DNA of 41,126 nucleotides from a virus, in IMG/VR virus record IMGVR_UViG_3300022752_002575, positions 1 to 41,126 of that record; one strand, written 5' to 3'. A model generated the notes under the pieces. That model saw only the letters and a list, made by a program, of their open reading frames with translations, was not told the DNA's origin and did not search any database. Shown here piece after piece: positions 32,065 to 39,796 of the stretch; position 1 is the first letter of the stretch; every line of letters begins with the position of its first letter. The position numbers and the translations under genes were made by a program.

Positions 32065-33222
32065 TTAGGCAAGTTCCTTGATAGTAAAGGCAAACCATAC
32101 ATCTAGTTTATTAGCATTATCTACACGCTTCATACACAATGTTAGCATATTTGGTGTAGCACCGCCTTTTAGTGTTGCTGGGCCTTCATCATCGGCTGAG
32201 TTTTTACCAATGATAATACCACTGTGTCGCATGTGTGTTCCTGCGGGAACTGTGAATGTATTGCCTTGATTGCTGGAATATTGATCCTGATAAACCCTGT
32301 ATTGTGTCTTGGTGCCTGCGTTGGTCCAGGCAGGTATGGCCGCACCTGAAATAGTTAAAGGACCTTCATACCATTCATAGATGATAGTGCTTTGATTAGC
32401 ATTGTTATTGCCAATTTCGTATTCTGTAATTTTTACAAGATCTGCTACTGTTGTTCCTGTATCTGTAACACGAATGCTAATAACAGGACGCATAGTGTTG
32501 TCCATGGTCCAGCCACGGTTAGTATTAGTGGCGTGATTGTTAAAGGAAAAGTTTTCACCAGCATCTTCATCAACTATGACTGTAATAACATCTATGATAG
32601 TAGCAGTAACCGTACCATCTACTGTGATACTGCCACCACCGTCGTCTATGCTTAATGTTGAACCATTGTCTGTTACTGCCACAGGTTGATTAACACTCAC
32701 AGTTCCATCTACTGTGATACTGCCACCACCATCGCTGATAACAGCATTAATGTTTTCTAAGGCTGATAATGTAGTAGCACCCAACTCCACTGTTCCAGAA
32801 ACTGTGGCAGATACACTACCATCTACTGTTATTGATCCACCATTGTCTGTAATAGGATATGTTGCTGGAAAGTTTGATACTGATACTGAACCATCTACAG
32901 TAAGGCTACCGTTGTTGTCCGTTACTGCCACAGGTTGATTTACTGTGACTGTGCCGCCTATGGGCATATAAGGAACATTTAATAGACCACTTGTGCCCAC
33001 TTCAACTATGTGGTTATGTATGGGATTTTCTGGAGTTGAATCTACTGTTACAGTTCCAGGAATATTAACATCACCTTCGATAACGATGTTGCCGTCAAAG
33101 GTGGTTATAACTCTTAGAGCAGGCTTACCATCCTCACGGTAGTCCATGGCATAATGAAGGCTATAAAGATGACTTTCTTGAGGATGACTATAATTTGTAG
33201 AATTGTTTTCTAATCGACTCAT
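32065..33222 (-). CDS. virion structural protein with Gly/Val/Asp repeats, 385 aa
   Basis: Starts MSRLENNSTNYSHPQESHLY. Residues 45-215 consist of short repeats 'GGGSITVDGTVSVNQPVAVTD' and variants, predicted as beta-strand fibre shaft. A C-terminal domain of about 160 aa (DVITVIVDEDAGENFSFNNH, RPVISIRVTDTGTTVADLVK, FTVPAGTHMRHSGIIIGKNS) looks like a beta-sandwich head. Likely a short fibre or whisker-type adhesin, or a decoration protein. No N-terminal Mtd-like module, unlike the fibres downstream. Confidence 0.78.
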   Translation of the reverse strand: MSRLENNSTNYSHPQESHLYSLHYAMDYREDGKPALRVITTFDGNIVIEGDVNIPGTVTVDSTPENPIHNHIVEVGTSGLLNVPYMPIGGTVTVNQPVAVTDNNGSLTVDGSVSVSNFPATYPITDNGGSITVDGSVSATVSGTVELGATTLSALENINAVISDGGGSITVDGTVSVNQPVAVTDNGSTLSIDDGGGSITVDGTVTATIIDVITVIVDEDAGENFSFNNHATNTNRGWTMDNTMRPVISIRVTDTGTTVADLVKITEYEIGNNNANQSTIIYEWYEGPLTISGAAIPAWTNAGTKTQYRVYQDQYSSNQGNTFTVPAGTHMRHSGIIIGKNSADDEGPATLKGGATPNMLTLCMKRVDNANKLDVWFAFTIKELA

Positions 33223-33225
33223 TGT

Positions 33226-33450
33226 TTAGGCCCAAGGCCTACCAGCTTGTAGCCCACCTGTGTTAGCATTATTTTCTAAGGTGTTGTCTGCTTTATATTT
33301 TGTGGGCAATTGACTAATGTCAGCAGTAGTATCTAAGTATCTACCTGGTTCTACAACATTTCTATCTATCCTATCTTGTCCTGCCAGAGCCAGTTTAGCT
33401 TCTTGTCTTAGTTTTTTATTGGCCAAAGTTGAAATACCATTCGCAGCCAT
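33226..33450 (-). CDS. small virion-associated protein, 74 aa
   Basis: Start set at ATG 33450 (MAANGISTLANKKLRQEAKL) since it overlaps the previous stop as TAATG; the longer reading from 33462 adds only METI. The pattern 'ANGISTLxNKxxRQxAKLALA...YxLDxxxxLPTKY' and the tail GLQAGRPWA resemble a small virion protein of T4-like marine phages that I recall; a precise role is unknown. Confidence 0.78.
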   Translation of the reverse strand: MAANGISTLANKKLRQEAKLALAGQDRIDRNVVEPGRYLDTTADISQLPTKYKADNTLENNANTGGLQAGRPWA

Positions 33451-33752
33451 TATGGTCTCCATTGGGCAGCAGGATACATGCTTGGAGCATCTGTTCTAAT
33501 ATCAGCAGGATGCTTACTCTTGTGAACATCATCACCACTGGCTAACACAGCATCAACATCAGCATACTGTGGATTAGGCTCGTTGGCCAACACGCTCATA
33601 GGATTGTCCTGTGGAAGCAGTCCTGCTATTTGACGCAGTCTTGGAATATCTGCATCAGTATATCCCATAGGAGTATCATCGGGCACACATTGATCAGGAT
33701 CAATCTGGTCCAAGGCGTCTAAGAACGAACGAATAATATCAGCTACCTTCAT
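33450..33752 (-). CDS. hypothetical protein, 100 aa
   Basis: MKVADIIRSFLDALDQIDPD starts an acidic protein with QCVPDDTPMGYTDADIPRLR and helix QIAGLLPQDN, then an acidic, His-containing tail. It overlaps the next gene by TAATG and lies beside the ALA-synthase gene in a divergent promoter region. It may be a small adaptor, but nothing in the sequence shows it. Confidence 0.75.
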   Translation of the reverse strand: MKVADIIRSFLDALDQIDPDQCVPDDTPMGYTDADIPRLRQIAGLLPQDNPMSVLANEPNPQYADVDAVLASGDDVHKSKHPADIRTDAPSMYPAAQWRP

Positions 33753-33770
33753 AAGTTTTCCAATTTCTTA

Positions 33771-33787
33771 TATTTAGCGATTAAATA
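33771..33787. promoter_or_regulatory. back-to-back late promoter boxes
   Basis: Plus strand tattta-gcgat-taaata: a TAAATA box on each strand separated by 5 nt. The minus-strand copy (33771-33776) drives the 100-aa gene 18 nt downstream; the plus-strand copy (33782-33787) ends 5 nt before the ALA synthase ATG. Confidence 0.6.
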
Positions 33788-33792
33788 CAGCT

Positions 33793-35007
33793 ATGATTAA
33801 CAAACAACCATTCAGTGATTTAATTAAAAACTTTAAAGACACAGGCAAATACAGAGTATTCAATGACATAGTTCGTGAAAATGGACGCTTTCCCAGGGCA
33901 ATATGGTATGGGCCGTATGCTATAAAAAACATCGTTAACTGGTGCTCTAACGACTACTTAGGTATGGGTCAGCACAAGGTCGTCATAGACGCTATGCACA
34001 CTGCTCTGGATCATACTGGAACAGGATCAGGAGGAACTCGGAATATTGGTGGAACAAGCCACTACCATGTTGCCTTGGAACACGAACTGGCCACATTACA
34101 CAGTAAGGCACGAGCACTGTTGTTTAGCAGTGCTTATGTTGCCAATGAATGGACCTTAATCAGTTTAAGTAAAATAATTCCTAACATAGAATTTATCAGC
34201 GATAGTAACAATCATAATAGTTTAATAGTAGGAATTAATCATAGTCGTGCTGCCAAAATGATCTTTAAACACAACGACTTAACAGATTTAGAAAACAAAT
34301 TAGCTGAGTCTCGCCTAAAAGGTAACACTCCTTGTATAGTATTTGAGTCAGTATACAGCATGGACGGGGATGTTAGCCCTATACAAGACATAGTTCAACT
34401 GGCAGATCGTTATCATGCCATTACCTATATTGATGAAGTTCATGCTGTGGGACTATATGGGTTTCATGGTGCTGGTAAATTAGAAGAACTTGGTCTACAA
34501 GATCGCATTGACATAGTAAATGGAACCTTGGGGAAAGCGTTCGGCACACAGGGAGGATATATTGCTGCTGATGCTGTGGTTATTGATGCCATACGCAGCG
34601 TTGCAGCAGGTTTTATCTTTACTACATCAATGAGTCCCGTTACTTGTGCCGGTGCATTGGCTGCTGTGAAATATCTTAAAGATCATAACGAGTTACGAGA
34701 AAAGCATCAACACAGAGCCAGACAACTCAAGCAAAAACTTATTACAAGTGAGCTACCTTTAATGTCATGCAGTACTACACATATTGTGCCTGTGCTTGTG
34801 GGTGAAGCTAAAAAGTGTAAGGCCATGAGTGATCACTTACTGAACGAGCATGGTATATATGTGCAGCCCATAAACTCACCTACGGTTGATGTAGGAACAG
34901 AACGACTACGCTTTGCTCCTACTCCCTTGCACGATGAAGGTATGATTGAAGATTTAGTTGATGCTCTTAAAGAAACCTACGAACTTATTGGCACCAACTC
35001 TGTTTAG
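33793..35007 (+). CDS. hemA: 5-aminolevulinate synthase (C4 pathway)
   Basis: 404-aa PLP enzyme joining glycine and succinyl-CoA to 5-aminolevulinate, the first committed step of haem/tetrapyrrole synthesis in Alphaproteobacteria. Family marks in order: [11 protein letters not shown] (51-61), [17 protein letters not shown] (76-92), [10 protein letters not shown] (184-193), [10 protein letters not shown] (214-223), GTLGKAFG with PLP Lys248, and FIFTTSMSP. These favour ALA synthase over AONS or KBL relatives. The strand SDSNNHNSL differs from the usual SDxLNHAS. Full length, no presequence. It is on the opposite strand from surrounding genes, with a TAAATA box 5 nt before ATG and no SD. An auxiliary metabolic gene is probable; its 3' end overlaps the thermonuclease gene. 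Confidence 0.92.
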   Translation: MINKQPFSDLIKNFKDTGKYRVFNDIVRENGRFPRAIWYGPYAIKNIVNWCSNDYLGMGQHKVVIDAMHTALDHTGTGSGGTRNIGGTSHYHVALEHELATLHSKARALLFSSAYVANEWTLISLSKIIPNIEFISDSNNHNSLIVGINHSRAAKMIFKHNDLTDLENKLAESRLKGNTPCIVFESVYSMDGDVSPIQDIVQLADRYHAITYIDEVHAVGLYGFHGAGKLEELGLQDRIDIVNGTLGKAFGTQGGYIAADAVVIDAIRSVAAGFIFTTSMSPVTCAGALAAVKYLKDHNELREKHQHRARQLKQKLITSELPLMSCSTTHIVPVLVGEAKKCKAMSDHLLNEHGIYVQPINSPTVDVGTERLRFAPTPLHDEGMIEDLVDALKETYELIGTNSV

Positions 35008-35419
35008 CTTCGCCGTAGTATTCTCTGGCAAATCCATTTTGTATTAGCATTGCTCTAAGGCTAACTCCGTTTAAGATAAGATCTCCTAATACACGACCAC
35101 CGAACTTGTCCCAACCATAAAGAACGACTTGACGCTTTTGACTTTGAGCAACGGCGTTCTTAGTAAATGCGGTGGCTGCTTGACCTCGCTGATCTTCCGT
35201 GGGGCATTGAGCACGGAAGCCTTTTTCTGGGGTGTCAACACCGTATATACGCACAGCCAACTCAGGCTTGAGTGGTGCTGGTAAAAAAGGTGCCGCTATA
35301 ACCACAGTGTCGCCGTCATTGACACGAACAATCTGTGCGTCATAGGTTACACCTTGTGGTTGTTTCTGTGCCAAGGCAATGGCAGGTAATAGCAGAAGAA
35401 CTGCCAGTAGTTTTTTCAT
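34985..35419 (-). CDS. secreted thermonuclease-like nuclease (SNase fold), 144 aa
   Basis: Signal peptide [18 protein letters not shown] (cleavage near residue 17-18), then the staphylococcal-nuclease core: [11 protein letters not shown] (Asp35, Asp37), [11 protein letters not shown] (Arg57, Asp62, Glu65) and GGRVLGDL (Arg109), all catalytic or metal residues present. It would cleave DNA/RNA with calcium outside the cytoplasm. It converges with the ALA-synthase gene, sharing 23 nt at the 3' ends. SD TAGGAG and TAAATA box upstream. A periplasmic nuclease could clear DNA or exclude other phages; the role is inferred. Confidence 0.88.
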   Translation of the reverse strand: MKKLLAVLLLLPAIALAQKQPQGVTYDAQIVRVNDGDTVVIAAPFLPAPLKPELAVRIYGVDTPEKGFRAQCPTEDQRGQAATAFTKNAVAQSQKRQVVLYGWDKFGGRVLGDLILNGVSLRAMLIQNGFAREYYGEAKQSWCQ

Positions 35420-35443
35420 AGTTCGCTCCTAATAAACTACTAT

Positions 35444-35449
35444 TATTTA
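35444..35449 (-). promoter_or_regulatory. putative late promoter of the thermonuclease
   Basis: AATTAAATAATAG on the minus strand, 24 nt before the start, with SD TAGGAG between. Confidence 0.45.
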
Positions 35450-35450
35450 A

Positions 35451-35870
35451 TTAAAAGCTATTATTAAACCAGCCTATCTTACGACCTTCTGCGATGCGAC
35501 GATCATAATCTTCTGGAGTGCTGGGAAAACGCCATGCCCATATGGCCACAAGAGCCATGAATACAGCAGTATAGATAATACCACGCATGGGCACATTACC
35601 CGTATACATCAGGGCAAGACTCGCTGACATAGATATTAACATGAAGAATTTTAATTTAAGCGGAAACACACGCTTCTGATTCCAGTTAGTGATAAACGGT
35701 CCAAATATGCGATGATTCATGATCCAGTCATGCATCCGTGGACTTGATTTTGCAAAGCAATAGGCAGCAAAAACTATAAAAGGACTATATGGTAGTCCAG
35801 GTAAGATCACTCCAAGGTAAGCCACTCCTAAACTGATAAACCCTAATGCTAGCCAAAGATATCGTTTCAT
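35451..35870 (-). CDS. DUF454/YbaN family inner-membrane protein, 139 aa
   Basis: Start at ATG 35870 (MKRYLWLALGFISLGVAYLG), which overlaps the radical SAM stop as ATGA; a longer reading adds MGNS only. Topology: two helices at 4-20 and about 23-42 with the family signature LGVILPGLPYSPFIVFAAYCFAKSSP, a cytoplasmic amphipathic segment (HDWIMNHRIFGPFITNW), then two more helices near 70-110. The WNQKRVFPLKLK loop is typical. Family function is unknown. It is translated with the radical SAM enzyme upstream. Confidence 0.85.
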   Translation of the reverse strand: MKRYLWLALGFISLGVAYLGVILPGLPYSPFIVFAAYCFAKSSPRMHDWIMNHRIFGPFITNWNQKRVFPLKLKFFMLISMSASLALMYTGNVPMRGIIYTAVFMALVAIWAWRFPSTPEDYDRRIAEGRKIGWFNNSF

Positions 35871-36727
35871 GCTATTCCCCATCCGCCTTCGCTTTTTTTT
35901 GCAAGCAAATCAAAACCATTGCTACACTGAAACTTAGGACATACTCGGGGAGTGTCATATAACCTAAACTTATTTTCATAAACATTACCTAAAGGATGCT
36001 CAGTGCTACACCACCCTTTATGAATTGAACCATCGTGTGTTATAACAACTTGATCTACCCCTGCCCAGCATAGATGACCATAATAATTATTTAGGTGCTC
36101 TTGTCTCATAAATTCTATGGTAGACTCAAGCTGTTCAATTTGAGAACTATCAATTCCTTGTTCGGCGTAATAATATATCCATTGTTCTTCGGAGTATTTA
36201 AGATATTCGTCATTTCCTCTAGTAAAATTTGCATATAAAAACTGTAAATGAACATCATAGCCAAATGGCTTAAGAGTTTCATAGACAATTAATTGTTTAT
36301 TCCAATTCTCAGGACTGATAGCTATCATGATTGTAGGTCTTATTTCTTTAAGACAGTCAACAACTTGATAAAAATGATCAAAGTCTGAATCGTGATGATA
36401 AGTTAATTGAACAGAGCTTATCTTTGATCTAACTGAAGACCACCAATCAAGCTCTGCATATCCGTTAGAGATGAGACGATATTTTATTCTACTATCGTTA
36501 TTTTCCTGGATAATAGCTCGTAGTGCAGAACTGTAACTGGGTTCCCCACCTGTTATTTCTATCTCAACAAAAGAATAATTATTTGTGTTATCGGATATTA
36601 ATCTTATAGCATTATACAGTTTATCATAGGTAGGGAACGGACTAGAATTATTCTTAAGTATTTTAGGACAGTAAGAACAATCAAGATTACAATCGTTACC
36701 AAAATTCCATTGTATACGCAGATGCAT
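35867..36727 (-). CDS. radical SAM enzyme, 286 aa
   Basis: Cys13-x3-Cys17-x2-Cys20 (CNLDCSYC) binds the [4Fe-4S] cluster that cleaves S-adenosylmethionine. GGEP follows at 60-63 (EIEITGGEPSY) and a TIM-barrel half. The C-terminal 70 aa contain CWAGVDQVVITHDGSIHKGW, then CSTEHPLGNVYE and CPKFQCSNGFD: several cysteines in a SPASM/twitch-like arrangement that could hold an auxiliary cluster. Such proteins modify peptides, RNA or nucleotides. No peptide substrate gene was seen next to it. It overlaps the DUF454 start and adjoins the HNH gene. An Fe-S enzyme fits the IscU gene in this phage. Confidence 0.88.
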   Translation of the reverse strand: MHLRIQWNFGNDCNLDCSYCPKILKNNSSPFPTYDKLYNAIRLISDNTNNYSFVEIEITGGEPSYSSALRAIIQENNDSRIKYRLISNGYAELDWWSSVRSKISSVQLTYHHDSDFDHFYQVVDCLKEIRPTIMIAISPENWNKQLIVYETLKPFGYDVHLQFLYANFTRGNDEYLKYSEEQWIYYYAEQGIDSSQIEQLESTIEFMRQEHLNNYYGHLCWAGVDQVVITHDGSIHKGWCSTEHPLGNVYENKFRLYDTPRVCPKFQCSNGFDLLAKKSEGGWGIA

Positions 36728-37239
36728 TAATTAATAAACTCCCGCCAGCTATCATGTCTTAAATTAAAGGGGAATAGCTTACGTTTATTTACTAATTCAA
36801 AGTATGCAGGCTTGTATGGCTTTTTACTCGGCAAAATTTTATGGTTGTTACCTTTGCTAGAATTACAAGGACTACAGCTGGTTACAGTGTTTTCAAAAAC
36901 AGTTTTACCTCCCTTACTGATAGGTAAAACATGATCCAATGTGCAGTCTTTCTTCTGTAATTTTTTGCCGCAATAGTTACAGATGTATAAATCTCTTAGA
37001 TATACATTGCCGCGACTAAACCTCACAGTTTGTTTAGGTTTAGTATATTCCTTTAACATTATTATAGATGGCACCATGGTTTCCCATCTGGCACTACGAA
37101 CTATCCAAGTCTCGTGCCAAGACACTATATGAGACTTATCCAAGACCATATAGCGGATGGCTTCTTGCCAATCAATCACACTTAATGGGAGAAAACTTAG
37201 AGGTTGTCCATCAGCGTTAAGTATTAAAGTGTCGCTCAT
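36727..37239 (-). CDS. HNH endonuclease, 170 aa
   Basis: N-terminal 80 residues (MSDTLILNADGQPLSFLPLS, IVSWHETWIVRSARWETMVP) are the region found ahead of the HNH motif in IPR-type phage HNH proteins. CxxC (ICNYCGKKL), LDHVLPISKGG (catalytic His), the N in FENTVTSCSPCNSSKGN and the second CxxC make a zinc-bound HNH site at residues 85-140. It may be a homing endonuclease, restriction-like nuclease or DNA-repair nuclease. Its promoter is a TTGGAT-17-TATAAT host-type site, so it is likely early. Stop and start of the radical SAM gene overlap by 1 nt. Confidence 0.88.
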   Translation of the reverse strand: MSDTLILNADGQPLSFLPLSVIDWQEAIRYMVLDKSHIVSWHETWIVRSARWETMVPSIIMLKEYTKPKQTVRFSRGNVYLRDLYICNYCGKKLQKKDCTLDHVLPISKGGKTVFENTVTSCSPCNSSKGNNHKILPSKKPYKPAYFELVNKRKLFPFNLRHDSWREFIN

Positions 37240-37271
37240 TTCGGGCTCAAATTAAATTTTTGCGATGCTAC

Positions 37272-37300
37272 ATTATATCATCTTATTTTATTTAATCCAA
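37272..37300 (-). promoter_or_regulatory. sigma70-type promoter for HNH-radical SAM-DUF454
   Basis: TTGGAT, 17-nt spacer, TATAAT on the minus strand, 32 nt before the HNH gene; its -35 lies in the last codons of the YqgE/AlgH gene. Confidence 0.7.
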
Positions 37301-37840
37301 TAATTTTTGAACGAACTCACTACTTGATTTATCAATGGCGTAGGTCCATTGCTCAGTCGAATCTAATTCGAATACATTATGATAAGTAGGTGTAGCAATT
37401 AACCAACTATTTTCGTGGTTATATGGATGATTTCCAAAAACCTCATTTTCTAATTGTTTAGGATTCCAAGCACATAAACCTAAGAATAAACGCCAATACT
37501 TAGGAAGGTCACCATCGTTCAATCTTTGTAGTATTTCACCATGGCTACTCAAACTAAAATCATTATTAATTTCTAATGTATTTTCGCAACGCCATTCTGA
37601 GCTATGAAGAATAGTAAGAGCTTTAGTACTAACAGGACCTCCTATATAAACATATCCTGGAATATTACAAGAAAATCCCACTTGCGTTCCAAAATCTTTT
37701 ATAGTGTTCTTGCTGTTACGGTTTAACAGAACACCCATACTTCCTTTAAAATGATTCTCTGTGATAAAGATAACAGATTTTTGCCAAAAATTTCCTCGGA
37801 TGGAAGGAGGAGCAATAATAAGTTTTCCGTTGTAATTCAT
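37292..37840 (-). CDS. YqgE/AlgH (UPF0301/DUF179) family protein, 182 aa
   Basis: MNYNGKLIIAPPSIRGNFWQ then KSVIFITENHFKGSMGVLLN and YVYIGGPVSTKALTILHSSE, the family hallmarks (L-I-AxP...F..sViyi.eh...GamGlvlNr; vy.GGPV). The LFLGLCAWNPKQLENEV segment (GyaGW.pgQLe-E) completes it. Bacterial AlgH/YqgE proteins are implicated in regulation but their biochemical role is not settled. Starts with TAATG overlap on the endolysin stop, so it is expressed with lysis genes. Confidence 0.9.
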   Translation of the reverse strand: MNYNGKLIIAPPSIRGNFWQKSVIFITENHFKGSMGVLLNRNSKNTIKDFGTQVGFSCNIPGYVYIGGPVSTKALTILHSSEWRCENTLEINNDFSLSSHGEILQRLNDGDLPKYWRLFLGLCAWNPKQLENEVFGNHPYNHENSWLIATPTYHNVFELDSTEQWTYAIDKSSSEFVQKLLD

Positions 37841-38826
37841 TATGCGATATTCATATCCTGTTTAAACGCCGCATATCTAGCCATTCTATCCTGTAGACCA
37901 ATCGACCCGCCGTTTACTATTCTAGTTATAGCTCTAACATCATCCCAGTTGGAAATTTGATTGCTTACATACTTTGTCCAATACCATACTGCTGTTTTAG
38001 CTGCAATACCTGGGTTCTCTACTAGTTCAGGCTTTTCTTCCAAGGGCAGTCCAAGTTCCCTACCCGCTAATCGATAATTTAATCTTCCTGTAAGCTGAAT
38101 AAATCCTCTACCTCTATATCGATAACCATCGCCTTTATTGATATTACCTAAATCTTTACGACCTTCATATCGTCGTTGTGCAATACTAGGCCCCCATATT
38201 TCGCTCAGTACCCTAAAGCCACCTGTTTCATGACTACATTGAGCTAGGAATGCAGCTAATTCTTTTCCTTTTATGCCTTTACTAGTAGCTTCTTTAATTA
38301 GTATATCCCTAGACTCTTTATTACCTAAATGCCTAGCACTAACTTTTCCTTTATATTCTTCAGGACGGGCTTTTTCTATTTGGCCTAATAATTGTGGCTT
38401 CAAAGCTAGTTTAGCATTTACTGCTGCGACAGTATCTTTATAAGGGATACCAGTAGCAGGTAATTTATTATCTTGTTGAAATTTTAAGATTCCGGCTTTG
38501 GTAAGTGGACCTATAATACCGTCATCCTTAGTTTCGCCTACGTCATAACCTAGAGCCATTAATGCCCTCTGTAGATTCATGGCTTCTACACCAGCTGATC
38601 CTAGCCTAGGAGTTGTGGGTATTTGAACAAAGCCCTCTTTACTACCAGGGCTTAGATAAGTTTGTAGAACCTTGTCAGTTCCTTGTTTTGTGGCAATACC
38701 AACTTTTTGAAATAGATCATAAATCGAAGGAGAAACTGAACCACTTAAAGTATCTCGTATTTGTCCTAAAGTCTGATTAATAGGCGCATTAGGTGTTTGT
38801 GGTTCAGTAAACTCTCTTACCCTCAT
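37840..38826 (-). CDS. endolysin: peptidoglycan-binding domain plus GH19 chitinase/lysozyme-type domain
   Basis: 328 aa. N-terminal MRVREFTEPQ and a linker, then a PG_binding_1 domain at about 75-140 (VEAMNLQRALMALGYDVGET, DDGIIGPLTKAGILKFQQDN). The GH19-type catalytic domain spans about 170-325: AFLAQCSHETGGF (Glu200 is the likely catalytic acid), YRYRGRGFIQLTGRLNY, NPGIAAKTAVWYW. It cleaves the glycan strand for lysis or entry. No signal peptide, so a holin or virion location is needed. ATGA overlap with the 92-aa gene upstream and TAATG overlap with yqgE downstream. Confidence 0.88.
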   Translation of the reverse strand: MRVREFTEPQTPNAPINQTLGQIRDTLSGSVSPSIYDLFQKVGIATKQGTDKVLQTYLSPGSKEGFVQIPTTPRLGSAGVEAMNLQRALMALGYDVGETKDDGIIGPLTKAGILKFQQDNKLPATGIPYKDTVAAVNAKLALKPQLLGQIEKARPEEYKGKVSARHLGNKESRDILIKEATSKGIKGKELAAFLAQCSHETGGFRVLSEIWGPSIAQRRYEGRKDLGNINKGDGYRYRGRGFIQLTGRLNYRLAGRELGLPLEEKPELVENPGIAAKTAVWYWTKYVSNQISNWDDVRAITRIVNGGSIGLQDRMARYAAFKQDMNIA

Positions 38827-39101
38827 CGTTGGTCCTTTCTAGTTCCATAGTCGGGTAAAGGACCGCCATACTTCTTACCCTTGATCTTCTTGCCACCTAC
38901 TGTAATTCTAACAGCACTTTTACCGTGTCCAACTAGATGGCTTTTTTGCCCTTCTCTCGCTCTTAGGCCTTGGCTTTTACAACTGGCAAGATTGCTGGCA
39001 CCTAGATCTGAATCTGCTTTGGTGCTTAAACATAGGGCACGACTGGCTTTTTCATCCAAATCGGCCAATTCTTCGTCAGTAATAAATTCTCGTATTAGCA
39101 T
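38823..39101 (-). CDS. basic hypothetical protein, 92 aa
   Basis: MLIREFITDEELADLDEKAS then ALCLSTKADSDLGASNLASC and a strongly basic C-terminus (GHGKSAVRITVGGKKIKGKK, YGGPLPDYGTRKDQR). Helical acidic head and lysine/glycine-rich tail, as in nucleic-acid-binding or scaffold peptides. The start codon lies in the 45-bp repeat, and a late box ends 7 nt before it. No family recognised; overlaps the endolysin ATG. Confidence 0.72.
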   Translation of the reverse strand: MLIREFITDEELADLDEKASRALCLSTKADSDLGASNLASCKSQGLRAREGQKSHLVGHGKSAVRITVGGKKIKGKKYGGPLPDYGTRKDQR

Positions 39102-39137
39102 AATAGTATATTTATGGTTTAGACTTCTAAGTCTAAC
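39093..39137. repeat. 45-bp direct repeat, copy 1 (late promoter plus stem-loop)
   Basis: Matches 40184-40228 over 45 bp with one mismatch. It holds the start codon and second codon of the 92-aa gene, a TAAATA box (39109-39114, minus strand) and an inverted repeat TTAGACTT-CT-AAGTCTAA. Confidence 0.88.
39109..39114 (-). promoter_or_regulatory. late promoter box of the 92-aa gene
   Basis: ACCATAAATATACT on the minus strand, 7 nt before the ATG at 39101. Confidence 0.55.
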
Positions 39138-39166
39138 TTTGAGGTAAGTTCTTCTCGGCTTAACAT
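39119..39166 (-). CDS. 15-aa mini-ORF with the same 3' end as the epimerase gene
   Basis: MLSREELTSKLDLEV, preceded by a strong AAAGGAG. Its last five codons (LDLEV stop) and the sequence after them are the same as at the end of the 274-aa epimerase gene. It starts just after the sulfotransferase stop. Either a remnant left by insertion or a real tiny peptide; short length keeps confidence low. Confidence 0.4.
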   Translation of the reverse strand: MLSREELTSKLDLEV

Positions 39167-39175
39167 ATTTCTCCT

Positions 39176-39796
39176 TTAATCTCTGGTATTAATCCATGGT
39201 CTATTTTTTATATACAACTTATAATAATCTAAAATTTTATCATAATTTTTAAATTTTACATTATCTAAGTTCTGTGTTTTTTGTATTTGAAGATCTTTAT
39301 CAAATACAATATCTTCGTAATATATGATTTTATTATTTGGAAATTTTGACGTGAAGACATCAAAAAGAACCCACTCATGTAACAATCTTTGTATATATCT
39401 TTCACCGACAGATATTTCATGTTTTTGATAGGATACATTGTGCCAACTGTTGTATTTTTTATGTAAAACTACACCGGCGAAGTAAGACAACATTTGTTTC
39501 CATTTATCGCGTCTATCAATAAAAATTAATGTATGTTCTTCGGGAATTTTTAATGGATTATAGTGCATTAAATATTGACTTGCAATATGATGACACACAT
39601 ATTCTTTAGTGTTCTTAGAAATTTGACCACCGAATGTAAATTCACCTATTTGAACTTTTTTATAATAATTAGCAAACTTAAAAGGTTCATTGATAAATGG
39701 TAATCCTTCTAATTTAGACAATTGTAGAGCATAGGCAGTGGCGCCTGACCTAGGAGTCGCTAACACATGAATTTTTTTTAAATCTTTTATAGTCAT
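39176..39796 (-). CDS. sulfotransferase-like protein, 206 aa
   Basis: The N-terminus HVLATPRSGATAYALQLS (residues 10-27) matches the PAPS-binding P-loop of sulfotransferases (xxPRSGTT/S). FIDRRDKWKQMLSYFAG (about 92-108) fits the 3'-phosphate-binding Arg/Ser strand of the family, and the KIIYYEDIVFD strand fits the late core. Phages carry such genes, possibly to alter host surface or capsule, but the acceptor is unknown. Its ATG overlaps the stop of the 57-aa ORF (ATGA). It lies inside the segment bounded by 45-bp repeats, and is AT-richer than the neighbours, suggesting transfer. Confidence 0.75.
   Translation of the reverse strand: MTIKDLKKIHVLATPRSGATAYALQLSKLEGLPFINEPFKFANYYKKVQIGEFTFGGQISKNTKEYVCHHIASQYLMHYNPLKIPEEHTLIFIDRRDKWKQMLSYFAGVVLHKKYNSWHNVSYQKHEISVGERYIQRLLHEWVLFDVFTSKFPNNKIIYYEDIVFDKDLQIQKTQNLDNVKFKNYDKILDYYKLYIKNRPWINTRD

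Noticed and set aside
33793-35007. Alternative identity as 8-amino-7-oxononanoate synthase or 2-amino-3-ketobutyrate CoA ligase
   Set aside because: The [28 protein letters not shown] and FIFTTSMSP signatures and the 404-aa length fit ALA synthase better.
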